DNA of 64,000 bases from Sulfurimicrobium sp964384915 (GCA_964384915.1 CAYLMA010000010.1:1-64000); one strand, 5' to 3'; shown: positions 8,538 through 18,118, counted from the stretch's first letter. A program made the numbers and translations. Notes: a model not told the origin generated them from the letters alone.

Positions 8538-9353
8538 ATGTGGACAAATGCTAAATACATTCTCAGCGCTGCTCTGGTTCTGGCTGTTCTATCTGGCTGC
8601 GCCGCCAATCCGATTACCGGACGATCCCAGTTGATGCTGGTTTCCGGGCAGGAGGCGGTGGCCTCTTCCTATCAAGCCTATTCGGCCATGACCACCAGTT
8701 TGCAGCAGCAGGCGAAAATCAATCGTGACGCGGCAAAAGTCGCGCGTATCCATGCCATTACCGGCCGCCTGATTCCTCACGCCTTGGCTTACCGCAGCGA
8801 CGCGGCAAGCTGGAAGTGGGAAGTGAACGTCATCGACAGCCCGGAGGTCAACGCATTCTGCATGGCGGGCGGAAAAATGGCGATCTACAGCGGTTTTTTC
8901 GACAAGATGAATCCGAGTGACGATGAACTGGCGCAGGTGATGGCGCATGAAATCGCCCATGCGCTGTCCGACCATACGCGCGAAAAAATGTCCATGGCCA
9001 TGGCTTCCGACCTGGGCGTGCAACTGCTCGCCACCGGCGCCCGCGCCTCCGCCGGGCAGACGCAGATGGCGCATGCCTTGGCTCTGTACGTGATCCAGAT
9101 GCCCAACAGCCGCACCGCGGAAAGCGAGGCCGACCAGATTGGCATCGAGCTTGCCGCGCGGGCCGGCTACAGCCCCGCTGCGGCCATCAGCCTGTGGCAG
9201 AAAATGGCGCGCCAGGGCAACGGCTCACCCGAGTGGCTCAGCACCCATCCCTCGCATGAAAACCGCATCGCCGAGCTGTCGCGCCTGGCGCCGCGGGTGG
9301 AACCGCTGTACCGCGAAGCCAAAGGCAAGCCGCAACAGAACTACCGCTTTTAA
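8538..9353 (+). CDS. M48 family zinc metalloprotease, lipoprotein
   Basis: A 271-residue exported protease. A lipoprotein signal ends in the lipobox VLSGC near residue 17. The zinc site is HEIAH at residues 137-141 (VMAHEIAHALSDHTREKM), with the distal glutamate in AESEADQIG. It resembles LoiP/YcaL-type outer-membrane M48 proteases that act in envelope quality control. The start at 8538 is fixed by GGAGGT at 8525-8530; an upstream in-frame start at 8508 would lie before that site and would spoil the signal peptide. Confidence 0.92.
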   Translation: MWTNAKYILSAALVLAVLSGCAANPITGRSQLMLVSGQEAVASSYQAYSAMTTSLQQQAKINRDAAKVARIHAITGRLIPHALAYRSDAASWKWEVNVIDSPEVNAFCMAGGKMAIYSGFFDKMNPSDDELAQVMAHEIAHALSDHTREKMSMAMASDLGVQLLATGARASAGQTQMAHALALYVIQMPNSRTAESEADQIGIELAARAGYSPAAAISLWQKMARQGNGSPEWLSTHPSHENRIAELSRLAPRVEPLYREAKGKPQQNYRF

Positions 9354-9376
9354 CCAATAAGCTGCAACCACATCAA

Positions 9377-9410
9377 CCGCAAAGGCGTAAGCATCCTCGC
9401 GCCTTTGCAG
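9377..9410. repeat. Short hairpin of the cgcaaaggcg repeat family
   Basis: Inverted arms ccgcaaaggcg and cgcctttgca with a 12-base loop, between the M48 gene and the Lon-like gene. It is a short member of the intergenic repeat family seen at 18119, 18778 and 48128. It could also serve as a transcription terminator for the M48 gene, although the T run is poor. Confidence 0.55.
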
Positions 9411-9512
9411 TCCGATATTTTGTGGATTTAACCACGGGCGTGCCAGGCGGCACGCCACTGCATTTTTTTCGGACTCGTGGGACAATGCCCTATCCAAGCT
9501 GACAGGTTCGCC

Positions 9513-11918
9513 ATGCCCTCCATCAAGTTACTTCCGCAACAACTTCGCCTGACCATCGATCCACGGGAACTGGATTGCCCTGATACCTCGCTGCTGGTTT
9601 CCGAGCCATTGCCCTGGATTGGGCAGGAGCGCGCCGAAAAAGCCGCGCGTTTTGGCCTGTCGCTGGATCAGCCGGGTTACAACCTGTTTGTCCTCGGCGA
9701 GGTGGGGAGCGGACGCTCTTCGCTGATGGAAGTGGCAATGCGGGAAGCGGCGGCATTGCGTTCTGTGCCGCCCGATCTGTGTTATCTGCACAATTTCGAC
9801 TGCCCCGAGCGGCCGCTGTCCTTGCGTTTGCCCCCTGGGCAGGGACGGGTGCTGCGTGACATGATGGCCGAACTGGGAAAAAAATTGCGCATGGAAATCC
9901 CCGCGCTTCTTTCCGGGCCTGAGTTCAAGTCTGAAAGCGAAGCGATCCAGAAAGGCTTCAAGGATGAGGAGGCAATGGCCTTTTCCGACCTGACTGCGTT
10001 TGCGGCTGCCCGCCACTTCAGCCTGCACCGCGAAGACGAGCGCATGATTTTTACCCTGTTGGGCGAGGGCGGACATGCGGTGACCGAGGAAGAGGTGCTG
10101 TCGCTGCCTCCTGAACGCAAGTCCGAGGTCGAGCATGCTGAACGGGAGTTGCGCGCTGAAATCACCAGTTTTCTGGAGAAAATGCGGCCCAAGGAACGCG
10201 TGGCGAACGAGGCGGTGGGCCGGCTCAAGCGGCGTGTCGTGAAATCCCTTCTGGAGCATGAGATTGACAGGGTTCGCGCTGCCATGAAGCAACAGATCAA
10301 GGATTCCGTCAAACTGGGCGGATATCTCGAAAGCGTGAGCCAGAATGTGCTCGATCAGATCGACCTGTTTGTCTCGGAAGATGCCCAGGATGAGTTGAAC
10401 GCCGTGCTGGGTCGCCAGCGCGTGAACCTGGTGGTGGATAACGGCGGCCTCAACGGCGCGCCGGTGATGATCGAGGACAACCCGCTGTTCCGTTCCCTGT
10501 TCGGCAGCATCGAATACCAGGTGGAAAACGATGTGCTGATGACGGATTTCTCGCGCATTCGCGCCGGCAGCCTGTTGCGCGCCCATGGCGGTTTCCTGCT
10601 GCTGCATCTGAGGGATCTGCTGGGTGATCCGCTGGTGTGGGAGAAGCTGCGCCGTTTTCTGCGCAGCGGCCGCCTGCAGATCGAGGAGCCGGGCACGCAG
10701 TATGCGCCCAGCGCGGTGGTGTCGCTGGAGCCGGAGGCCGTGGACCTGAGCGTGAAGGTGATCCTGGTGGGCACTCGCGAGCATTATTACGAATTGCAGG
10801 AGGCAGACCCGGAATTCGGCCGCCATTTCCGCATCAAGGTCGATTTCGCCGAAAGCTTCAAGGCTTCGCAGGACTCCCGCCGCGCCACGGCCATCTTTGT
10901 GGCGCACACCTGCCACCGCCTCGGGCTGCCGCATTTCACGGCGGCTGCAGTGGCACGCCTGCTGGAGGAAATGCAGCGCGAAGCGGACGACCAGCGGCGG
11001 CAATACGCGGTATTTGCCTATCTGGAGCAGCTGGTGACGGAAAGCGCCATGCATGCATCCGGTGATCTGGTGCAGCGCGCGGACGTTGAAGCGGCGCTGG
11101 CGGACAAGACCGGCCGCCATGATTACCCCGACCAGCGCCTGCACGAATCCATCGCCGAGGGCGAATTGCTTATTGCGGTACGGGGCGAACGGGTGGGGCG
11201 CATCAACGGCCTGACCCAGATCGACCTCGGCGACCATCGCTTCGGCATGCCCATGGTGGTTTCCGCGCGCACCTTCCCAGGCAAGGAGGGTGTGCTCAAT
11301 ATCGAACGCGAGGTACAGATGTCCGGACCCATCCACGATAAGGGCATGTTCATCCTGCAGAGCTATTTTGCCGCGCTGTTCTCCCATCTCGGGCCGCTGT
11401 CGGTGAATGGCGCGCTGGCCTTCGAGCAGGAATACCATGGCGTGGAAGGCGATTCGGCTTCCTGTGCCGAATTGTATGCCCTGCTCTCCAGCCTTTCCGG
11501 CCTGCCCATCCGGCAGGGAATGGCCGTGACCGGCGCGCTCAACCAGCATGGCGAGGTGCTGCCCATCGGCGGCATGAACGAAAAAATCGAGGGTTTTTTC
11601 CGTGTCTGCCAAGCTTCGGGCCTGGATGGCAGCCAGGGCGTGATCCTGCCTGCGTGCAATCGCGCCCATCTGATGCTGAATGCGGAAGTGGTGGCGGCGG
11701 TGGAACAGGGTCAATTCCATATTCATGCCATCGAGGATGTCATGGATGGCCTGGAATTGTTGATGGGCATGCCTGCGGGAGAGCTGGATGAAAGCGGCGG
11801 TTACCCCCACAATAGCGTACTGGGGCAGGTGCAAAAAACCTTGCTTCACTACCGCCGCGTATGCCATCTGTCCGAGCATCCGAAACCGGCGCGCAAATCG
11901 CGCCATGGGGCTTATTAA
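9513..11918 (+). CDS. Lon-like ATP-dependent protease with AAA_32 domain
   Basis: An 801-residue AAA+ serine protease of the LonB/YcbZ type. The N-terminal region carries a Walker A variant, LGEVGSGRSS, where arginine takes the place of the usual lysine, as often in this subfamily. The middle is helical, a Walker B-like and sensor region follows (LRAHGGFLLLHLRDLLGDP), and the C-terminal Lon protease domain contains the catalytic Ser648 (GDSASC) and Lys691 (NEKIEG). Their 43-residue spacing equals that of E. coli Lon (679/722). The start at 9513 matches the family's usual MPSIK-like N-terminus; 9477 is an alternative. Role: probably degradation of selected cytoplasmic proteins, targets unknown. 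Confidence 0.9.
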   Translation: MPSIKLLPQQLRLTIDPRELDCPDTSLLVSEPLPWIGQERAEKAARFGLSLDQPGYNLFVLGEVGSGRSSLMEVAMREAAALRSVPPDLCYLHNFDCPERPLSLRLPPGQGRVLRDMMAELGKKLRMEIPALLSGPEFKSESEAIQKGFKDEEAMAFSDLTAFAAARHFSLHREDERMIFTLLGEGGHAVTEEEVLSLPPERKSEVEHAERELRAEITSFLEKMRPKERVANEAVGRLKRRVVKSLLEHEIDRVRAAMKQQIKDSVKLGGYLESVSQNVLDQIDLFVSEDAQDELNAVLGRQRVNLVVDNGGLNGAPVMIEDNPLFRSLFGSIEYQVENDVLMTDFSRIRAGSLLRAHGGFLLLHLRDLLGDPLVWEKLRRFLRSGRLQIEEPGTQYAPSAVVSLEPEAVDLSVKVILVGTREHYYELQEADPEFGRHFRIKVDFAESFKASQDSRRATAIFVAHTCHRLGLPHFTAAAVARLLEEMQREADDQRRQYAVFAYLEQLVTESAMHASGDLVQRADVEAALADKTGRHDYPDQRLHESIAEGELLIAVRGERVGRINGLTQIDLGDHRFGMPMVVSARTFPGKEGVLNIEREVQMSGPIHDKGMFILQSYFAALFSHLGPLSVNGALAFEQEYHGVEGDSASCAELYALLSSLSGLPIRQGMAVTGALNQHGEVLPIGGMNEKIEGFFRVCQASGLDGSQGVILPACNRAHLMLNAEVVAAVEQGQFHIHAIEDVMDGLELLMGMPAGELDESGGYPHNSVLGQVQKTLLHYRRVCHLSEHPKPARKSRHGAY

Positions 11919-11941
11919 AAAATGATCCTAAAAAAAGCAGT

Positions 11942-12072
11942 TAACCACGGAGTTCACGGAGAACACGGAGTAAGAACAATAGATTGCATGATATTTGCCA
12001 TTCACCCGTTGGGTGAGGTCATAAATTGCCGCAAACAGCCTTTCTCTGTGTGCTCCGTGCCCTCCGTGGTTA
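11942..12072. repeat. Intergenic palindromic repeat, ccacggag family, copy 1
   Basis: Outer arms taaccacggagttcacggag and ctccgtgccctccgtggtta flank a core with its own small hairpin (ttcacccgttgggtgag). Related elements lie at 25181-25309 and 34372-34432. It is non-coding and lies between the Lon-like gene and the DUF3301 gene. Confidence 0.75.
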
Positions 12073-12091
12073 TCGAACTGAGGTTTTTTGG

Positions 12092-12502
12092 ATGATGGAG
12101 CTATTCCTGATCGGATTTTTTCTTGCCCTGGGCTGGTTCTGGATCGACAGCATGGCGGCGCGGGAGCAGGCTGAACTGTCAGCTAAGCGGGCTTGCCGCG
12201 AGGAAGGCATTCAGTTTCTGGATGATACGGTGGCCTTTTCCGGGCTGGGATTCCGCCGCGACGGGTACGGCCACCTCAAGTCCCGCCGCACCTACCGCTT
12301 TGAATTTTCGGATACCGGCGATAACCGGCTCAAAGGCATGGTGGTGATGCTGGGGCGCGAGGTGGAAACCCTGGACCTGGAAAAGCGCTATCTTGAGGTC
12401 AAAGCACCTTTAGTAATTCCACCTCAAATACCAATGTGGCGTTGGGAGGGATCACACCACCCGCGCCACGGGCACCGTAACCCAACTGAGGAGGAATCGT
12501 GA
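12092..12502 (+). CDS. DUF3301 family membrane-anchored protein
   Basis: A 136-residue protein with one N-terminal membrane segment (LFLIGFFLALGWFWIDS) followed by a soluble domain with REQAELSAKRACREEGIQFL and RRTYRFEFSDTGDNRLKG, the features of DUF3301. Function is unknown. Two ATGs at 12092 and 12095 are equivalent. Its last ~34 codons (12399-12502) overlap the 3' end of the convergent FKBP gene; this tail is rich in Pro, His and Arg and may not be conserved. Confidence 0.75.
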   Translation: MMELFLIGFFLALGWFWIDSMAAREQAELSAKRACREEGIQFLDDTVAFSGLGFRRDGYGHLKSRRTYRFEFSDTGDNRLKGMVVMLGREVETLDLEKRYLEVKAPLVIPPQIPMWRWEGSHHPRHGHRNPTEEES

Positions 12503-12743
12503 GCTTGCGCACGCCGCCTGCCTTCATGCCCTGTACGCCTTCATCCCAGCCTTTGATGACGTGGCCGGCGCCGAGGGGAAAGGCGAAGGGGTCGTTGCGG
12601 TCCTTGCTGGAGTCGAATTTGCTGCCGTCGGTCAGCCATCCGGTGTAGTGTACCGAGACCATGCGGCCGGCTACGGCCTCGTCGCCTTCGCCTGGTGTGA
12701 TGTCTTCGTAGATCAGCCCGCTTTCGGTGGTGGTTTCAGACAT
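12399..12743 (-). CDS. FKBP-type peptidyl-prolyl cis-trans isomerase
   Basis: A 114-residue single-domain FKBP. It shows the fold's hallmarks: GDEAVAGRMVSVHYTGWLTD, GSKFDSSKDRNDPFAFPLG, VIKGWDEGVQGMKAGGVRKL, IPPQLGYGARGAGGVIPPNA and FEVELLKVL. It catalyses prolyl isomerisation and lacks a signal peptide, so it is cytoplasmic. The start at 12743 is supported by GGAGA eight bases upstream; a longer frame to 12815 lacks support. Its 3' end overlaps DUF3301 by 104 bases. Confidence 0.95.
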   Translation of the reverse strand: MSETTTESGLIYEDITPGEGDEAVAGRMVSVHYTGWLTDGSKFDSSKDRNDPFAFPLGAGHVIKGWDEGVQGMKAGGVRKLTIPPQLGYGARGAGGVIPPNATLVFEVELLKVL

Positions 12744-12837
12744 TAAACAATCTCCATTCTGGTTAGAAAAACGGCCATTATGCCAGAGCGCAGTAATCTT
12801 GCCGAACGTGGGCAAAATCCTTTAGGATTCAGGAATC

Positions 12838-13602
12838 ATGACAATTATTGCGGTGTTCAATCAAAAGGGCGGTGTCGGCAAGACCACCACCAGCCTTAAT
12901 CTGGTCGCGGCCTTGGCGCGTGGCGGGTTGGAGCCGCTGGCGATTGACCTTGATCCGCAAGCGCATCTTACGGTCATTGGCGATGTGCCGGTGGCCTCGG
13001 GCGCAGACAGCGTGTTCGGTTTCTATGCCGAGGCCCGGCCCTTGTCCGACCTGGTGCGGAAATTTTCTTCCGGGGGCCACATCATTCCTTCGCACATGGA
13101 GTTGTCCAAGGTCGATGCGCTTCACGGCAAGGGGCTGAAGTCGGTGATGCGCCTCAAGACGGCTATCCATGAGGAAATGCTGGAACAGGAAGGCACGCCG
13201 ATTGTGATCGACTGCTGCCCCATGCTCAACGTGTTGTCTCTGAACGCTATTTTTTCATCGGGCAGGGTGCTGGTGCCGATCTCGGCGGATTTTCTGTCGG
13301 TAAGGGGGGCGCTCCAACTCGAAGGCACCCTCAAGGCACTGGAAAACGTGGTGAAGAAGCGCATCGAGCGGCGCTATGTGGTGACCCGTTACGATGCCCG
13401 TCGCCGCATGTCGCGCGAAATCGTGGCGCAATTGCGCGAGCGTTTCGGCGACGAATTGTGTTCCGTTCATATCTCCGAAAATGTCAGCCTGGCGGAAAGC
13501 CCCGCCTGCAACAAGGACGTTTTTGCCCATGCGCCGCATAGCCAGGGCGCAAAGGATTACGATGCGCTGCTAACCGAACTGGCGGCATCGGGTTTCCTCT
13601 GA
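12838..13602 (+). CDS. ParA/MinD-family ATPase (orphan)
   Basis: A 254-residue ParA-type P-loop ATPase. The deviant Walker A is KGGVGKTTTS with the signature lysine at its start, followed by the switch motif LAIDLDPQAHLT and VIDCCPMLNVLS as Walker B region. Such ATPases position DNA, plasmids or protein clusters. No parB gene follows, so this is not the chromosome-partition copy. The next gene, 51 bases downstream, is a GGDEF-EAL protein, which hints at positioning of a signalling or polar complex; that is inference. Confidence 0.88.
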   Translation: MTIIAVFNQKGGVGKTTTSLNLVAALARGGLEPLAIDLDPQAHLTVIGDVPVASGADSVFGFYAEARPLSDLVRKFSSGGHIIPSHMELSKVDALHGKGLKSVMRLKTAIHEEMLEQEGTPIVIDCCPMLNVLSLNAIFSSGRVLVPISADFLSVRGALQLEGTLKALENVVKKRIERRYVVTRYDARRRMSREIVAQLRERFGDELCSVHISENVSLAESPACNKDVFAHAPHSQGAKDYDALLTELAASGFL

Positions 13603-13653
13603 TGCTGTCTGCCCGTTTATTCGAAGCGGCTGGTATTCAAAATACGGTAGCCG

Positions 13654-16035
13654 GTGTTTAAGCAGAATTCAAAACTCATCATTGGCCTGGGTTTTGGCGC
13701 CGCCGTGGCACTCATGCTGACGCTTACCTTCATAGGCATTTCCCGCATGTATGCGATCAAGGCCGAGCTGGAAACGATCGTGCACAAGCATAATGTCCAG
13801 ACCGAATACGTGACCAACATGCGCACCGTGGCGCGAGAACGGGTGATCAGCCTGTTTGCCATGACGCTGCTTGAAGACGCGTTTGAAAAGGACGAGGCCT
13901 TCCTGCACTACCAAGAACTGGCCAACGACTTCGTCAAGGCGCGCTCGCGGTTGGAAGCGATGCAACTGAATAGGGTGGAGCACGAGGTGCTGCAGGAGTC
14001 CCTACACCTGATCGGCATGGCTTTGGAGTACCAGGAGCAGGTGGTGAATTTCGTGGCGCGGGGAGAGACTGATGCCGCGCATGGCGCGCTGCTGCAAAAA
14101 GTCATTCCCATGCAGGACAAGATTTTCGTGCTTTATTCCCGTTTGCTTGACATGCAGCGCGACTCTTCGCGCCGTGCGGTTTCTGACGCAGAGGATGCGT
14201 TCCGTTTTGCCACGCTGTTCATGCTGCTGAGCGGTGCGACCGCTGTGCTGCTGGCGTTGGGGATTGCGGTCTCGGTTATCAGACGCACGCGGAAAATCGA
14301 GGATGCGCTGTTCCAGGAAAAGGAATTGGCGCAAGTCACGCTGTATTCGATCGGCGATGCGGTGATTACCACCAACGGCAAGGGCCAGGTCGATTATTTG
14401 AATACGGTGGCCGAAACCCTTACCGGCTGGACTCTGGCGGAAGCCCGTGGCCAGCCCTTGCGCGATGTCTTTTGCGTGGTGGACGAGGCGACGCGCGAGC
14501 AGATGTCGCATCTTGCCAGCCACGCCCTGCCGGATGGCCAGGTGGTGGGGATGAAAAGCCATTCCCTGCTGGTGCGGCGTGGTGATGGCCAGGAGTTCGT
14601 GATCGAGGACCGCCTGTCGCCGATCTGCAACCGGAGTGGCGATGTGATCGGTGCGGTGGTGGTGTTCCACGACGTTTCCCATGCGCGCCAGATGGCCAAT
14701 CAGCTTTCCTGGCAGGCGGCCCACGATGCCCTGACCGGCCTGGCCAACCGGCGCGAGTTCGAGCGCCTGCTGCAGGAGCTGATCGACAACGCCGCAGTTG
14801 AGGGCAAGCATCACGCCGTGCTGTTCATGGATCTGGACCAGTTCAAGGTGGTCAACGACACCTGTGGACACATGGCCGGGGATGAATTGCTGCGCCAGCT
14901 GGTGGCGGTGTTTGTGGCGCGTGGACGGGATTCCGATATGGTGGCGCGCCTGGGCGGCGACGAGTTCGGCATGCTGCTCTACGGTTGCCCGCTGGAACCC
15001 GCGCTACGCCTGGCGAACGAAGTGCGCGAGGGGGTGCAGCAATTCCGCTTCATGTGGCAGGACAAGTCCTTTGAAGTCGGCATCAGCATCGGTTTGGTCG
15101 AGATAAATGCCACCAGCGGCAATCTCGCCACTGTGATGAGCAATGCCGACGCCGCCTGCTATGCCGCCAAGGAGGGGGGGCGCAACCGCGTTCACGTTTA
15201 CCTGGAGAATGACACCGACCTGGCCCGGCGCCATGGTGAAATGCAATGGATTTCACGTATCAGCAAGGCTTTCGAGGAGGACCGCTTCCGCCTTTATTAT
15301 CAGGAAATCGCCGCGGTAATGCCGCACCAGCGCGGCTTGCAGCACTTCGAGGTGCTGCTGCGCATGGTGGATGAAAATGGCGTGGTGATATCACCCGCAG
15401 CCTTCATTCCGGCGGCTGAACGTTACAATCTGATGCCGACCGTGGACCGCTGGGTGATCCGCACCCTGTTCAGCTCCCGCAGCAAGGAATGGCGCCGCAT
15501 ATGGGAGGAATGCCAGGCCGGGGAAGAGACTTTTCCGATACTGTGCGCGGTGAACCTTTCCGCTACCAGCCTGAACGATGAAATGTTCCCTGCTTTTCTC
15601 AAGGAACAGCTTGAGTATTACGGCATGCCGCCCCAGGCGCTATGCCTGGAAATCACCGAAACTTCCGCGATTGCCAACCTCAACAAGGCTTCGCGCTTCA
15701 TGCACGAACTCTCCAAGCTGGGTTGCAGCTTCGCACTCGACGATTTTGGCAGCGGCATGTCCTCCTTCGCCTATCTCAAGGATCTTCCTGTGCACTATCT
15801 CAAGATCGACGGCGCCTTCGTGCGCGGCATGGACCAGAACCCGGTCAACCTGGCCATGGTTGAGGCGATTGCCCGCATCGCCAGCGTGATGGGTATCGAA
15901 ACCGTGGCGGAATTCGTCGAAGACAAGGCGCTGATCGAGAAGCTCGCAGTGCTGGGCGTGGATTATGCCCAGGGCTTCGGCATTCATGTGCCGGCGCCGA
16001 TGGAGGGAATTCATTATGGTTCGGCACGCGCTTAA
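13654..16035 (+). CDS. Membrane GGDEF-EAL protein with PAS domain
   Basis: A 793-residue c-di-GMP protein. It has two membrane helices (about residues 8-28 and 188-208) around a helical periplasmic sensor region, then a PAS domain (about 230-350), GGDEF domain with intact GGDEF at 434-438, and an EAL domain from about 550. The EAL signature reads EVLLRM near residue 566, so the catalytic Glu is kept; DDFGSG and LKIDGAFV are also present, so both activities are possible. The start is a GTG at 13654, because a TAG lies two codons upstream. Its 3' end overlaps corA by 20 bases. Confidence 0.92.
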   Translation: MFKQNSKLIIGLGFGAAVALMLTLTFIGISRMYAIKAELETIVHKHNVQTEYVTNMRTVARERVISLFAMTLLEDAFEKDEAFLHYQELANDFVKARSRLEAMQLNRVEHEVLQESLHLIGMALEYQEQVVNFVARGETDAAHGALLQKVIPMQDKIFVLYSRLLDMQRDSSRRAVSDAEDAFRFATLFMLLSGATAVLLALGIAVSVIRRTRKIEDALFQEKELAQVTLYSIGDAVITTNGKGQVDYLNTVAETLTGWTLAEARGQPLRDVFCVVDEATREQMSHLASHALPDGQVVGMKSHSLLVRRGDGQEFVIEDRLSPICNRSGDVIGAVVVFHDVSHARQMANQLSWQAAHDALTGLANRREFERLLQELIDNAAVEGKHHAVLFMDLDQFKVVNDTCGHMAGDELLRQLVAVFVARGRDSDMVARLGGDEFGMLLYGCPLEPALRLANEVREGVQQFRFMWQDKSFEVGISIGLVEINATSGNLATVMSNADAACYAAKEGGRNRVHVYLENDTDLARRHGEMQWISRISKAFEEDRFRLYYQEIAAVMPHQRGLQHFEVLLRMVDENGVVISPAAFIPAAERYNLMPTVDRWVIRTLFSSRSKEWRRIWEECQAGEETFPILCAVNLSATSLNDEMFPAFLKEQLEYYGMPPQALCLEITETSAIANLNKASRFMHELSKLGCSFALDDFGSGMSSFAYLKDLPVHYLKIDGAFVRGMDQNPVNLAMVEAIARIASVMGIETVAEFVEDKALIEKLAVLGVDYAQGFGIHVPAPMEGIHYGSARA

Positions 16036-17086
16036 GAAACGCTCGAAAAAGGCGGGCTTGCCGCCGGGCACCCTGATGCACATCGGGGAGAAGAGAACCG
16101 AGGTGATGAAAGCCGTGGTGCTGGATTACGACGAGCACAACTGCGACGAAATCATTTTGACCGACTATGACCATTGCCTTGCCTTGCGCGGCAAGCCGAC
16201 CGTCACCTGGCTGGACATCGAGGGCGTGCACGACATCGCGGCGCTGGAACGGATAGGCCACTGCTTCGGCCTGCATCCGCTGGTGATGGAGGATATCCTC
16301 AATACCGACCAGCGCCCCAAGATCGAGGATTACGGCGACTACCTCTACATCGTGCTGCGCATGCTCACCAACGGCAGCGAGACTGGAGAAGTCAGCTCGG
16401 AGCAGGTGAGCCTGATCCTGGGCGAGAATTTCGTGCTTTCCATCCAGGAAGGCGCCAAGGGCGACGTATTCGACGCGGTGCGCAACCGCATCCGCAACAG
16501 CAAGGGGCAGATTCGCAAGCTGGGCGCGGACTATCTCGCCTATTCGCTGATCGACGCGGTGGTGGATAATTATTTCATCATCCTGGAAAAAATCGGCGAG
16601 CGCATCGAGTTGCTGGAAGAAACCCTGATCAGCGACCCCGGCCCGGAAACGCTGCACCTGATCCACAGCCTGAAACGCGAAATGATCTACCTGCGCAAAT
16701 CGGTGTGGCCGCTGCGCGAGGTGGTGAGCGGCATGCAGCGGCGCGATTCGATCCTGATCCGCGAGAGCACCGGCTACTATCTGCGCGACGTGTACGACCA
16801 CACCATCCAGGTGATCGACACCATCGAGACTTTCCGCGACATGCTGTCGGGGATGCTCGACATTTACCTCTCCAGCATCAGCAACCGCACCAATGCGGTG
16901 ATGAAGGTGCTCACCGTGATCGCGACCATTTTCATGCCCCTGACCTGGATGGCGGGGATTTACGGCATGAATTTCAAACATATGCCGGAATTGTCCTGGC
17001 ACTATGGCTACCCCGCGGTATGGCTGGCGATGCTTGCCATTGCGGCGGGGATGGTGGTTTATTTCAAGAAAAAGAAGTGGTGGTGA
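16016..17086 (+). CDS. corA: CorA family magnesium/cobalt transporter
   Basis: A 356-residue member of the CorA pentameric channel family. The long N-terminal cytoplasmic domain contains TWLDIEGVHDI, FGLHPLVMEDILNTDQRPK and EDYGDYLYIVLRML. The stalk helix is followed by two C-terminal membrane helices, with the YGMN selectivity motif near residue 317, and a basic KKKKWW tail. The start at 16016 has GGAGGG upstream at 16002. It overlaps the end of the GGDEF-EAL gene by 20 bases, so the two are probably cotranscribed. Confidence 0.95.
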   Translation: MVRHALKKRSKKAGLPPGTLMHIGEKRTEVMKAVVLDYDEHNCDEIILTDYDHCLALRGKPTVTWLDIEGVHDIAALERIGHCFGLHPLVMEDILNTDQRPKIEDYGDYLYIVLRMLTNGSETGEVSSEQVSLILGENFVLSIQEGAKGDVFDAVRNRIRNSKGQIRKLGADYLAYSLIDAVVDNYFIILEKIGERIELLEETLISDPGPETLHLIHSLKREMIYLRKSVWPLREVVSGMQRRDSILIRESTGYYLRDVYDHTIQVIDTIETFRDMLSGMLDIYLSSISNRTNAVMKVLTVIATIFMPLTWMAGIYGMNFKHMPELSWHYGYPAVWLAMLAIAAGMVVYFKKKKWW

Positions 17087-17090
17087 AACC

Positions 17091-18101
17091 ATGAACAAGC
17101 TGATCCTGGCGGGCGATGTCGGCGGCACCAAAACCCTGTTGCAGTTGGCGGAGGTGCGGGATGGCGTTTTCCGCCCCATCTGCGAGCGCCGCTTCGATAG
17201 CGCCGCCCATGGTGATTTCAACGCCCTGGTGGGGGAGTTCCTGCGCGCCGCCGCGCTGCCGCCCGCCGCTGCACGGCCTGTCGACGCGGCCTGTTTCGGC
17301 GTGGCCGGCCCGATACACGGGCGCGGCGCGAAAATCACCAACCTCGCCTGGACCATAGACGCGGACGCGGTGGGCGCCGAATTTGGCATTGCCAGCGTCA
17401 GCCTGATCAATGATTTTACCGCCGTGGGCCATGGCATCGAGGTGATGCGCGAGCATGAGCTTGCGCCACTGCAGGCGGGGGAGCCTGAAGCGCGCGGCAC
17501 GCGCGCGGTGCTCGGCGCCGGGACTGGCCTGGGCGAGGGCATCCTGGTGTGGCAGGAGGATCAATACCGGGCGCTGCCTTCCGAAGGGGGGCACGTGGAT
17601 TTCGCGCCCGCCGACGCCGAGCAGGACGGCCTGTTGCGCTACCTGCGGCCGATTTTCGGGCACGTGTCCTACGAGCGCATTCTCTCGGGCGATGGCTTGG
17701 TGAAGATTTTCGAATACCTGACCGGGGAAGGGCTGGCATCGGCCACGGAGCCGTTGCGCCAGGCCATGCTGGAACAAGACCCGGCGGCGGCGATCTCGGA
17801 ATTCGCTCTCGACGGGCGCGATCCGGCGGCGCTGCGGGCGCTCGACCTGTTCATCGCCATCTATGGCGCTCAGGCGGGCAACCTGGCGCTCACCACGCTG
17901 GCGCGCGGCGGGGTTTACGTGGCGGGCGGGATCGCGCCCAAAATCATTGCCAGGCTCAAGCATGGCGGCTTCGTGCGCGCCTTCAACGATAAGGGGCGCT
18001 TTTCCGCGCTGATGCAGCGCATGCCGGTGCATGTGGTCATGAATCCGGAAGTGGGCCTGATGGGCGCGGCGCTGGTGGCGAGCAGATTGCAGTCAGATTG
18101 A
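17091..18101 (+). CDS. glk: Glucokinase
   Basis: A 336-residue member of the bacterial Glk family that phosphorylates glucose with ATP. Visible motifs are the N-terminal phosphate loop LAGDVGGTKTLLQL, the substrate region SLINDFTAVGHGI, the ATP loop AVLGAGTGLGEGIL, SEGGHVDFAP, and YVAGGIAPKI. The start at 17091 lies 5 bases after the corA stop. Together with the glycogen phosphorylase at 21093 it points to glucan storage and use. Confidence 0.95.
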   Translation: MNKLILAGDVGGTKTLLQLAEVRDGVFRPICERRFDSAAHGDFNALVGEFLRAAALPPAAARPVDAACFGVAGPIHGRGAKITNLAWTIDADAVGAEFGIASVSLINDFTAVGHGIEVMREHELAPLQAGEPEARGTRAVLGAGTGLGEGILVWQEDQYRALPSEGGHVDFAPADAEQDGLLRYLRPIFGHVSYERILSGDGLVKIFEYLTGEGLASATEPLRQAMLEQDPAAAISEFALDGRDPAALRALDLFIAIYGAQAGNLALTTLARGGVYVAGGIAPKIIARLKHGGFVRAFNDKGRFSALMQRMPVHVVMNPEVGLMGAALVASRLQSD

Positions 18102-18118
18102 TCCTGAAATACTCGTTT

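Noticed and set aside
9528..11906. A long open frame of nearly 800 codons opposite the Lon-like gene
   Set aside because: It mirrors the Lon-like gene in the antisense direction, is unusually rich in His and Gln, and has no family motif. High GC with biased codon use creates such shadows.
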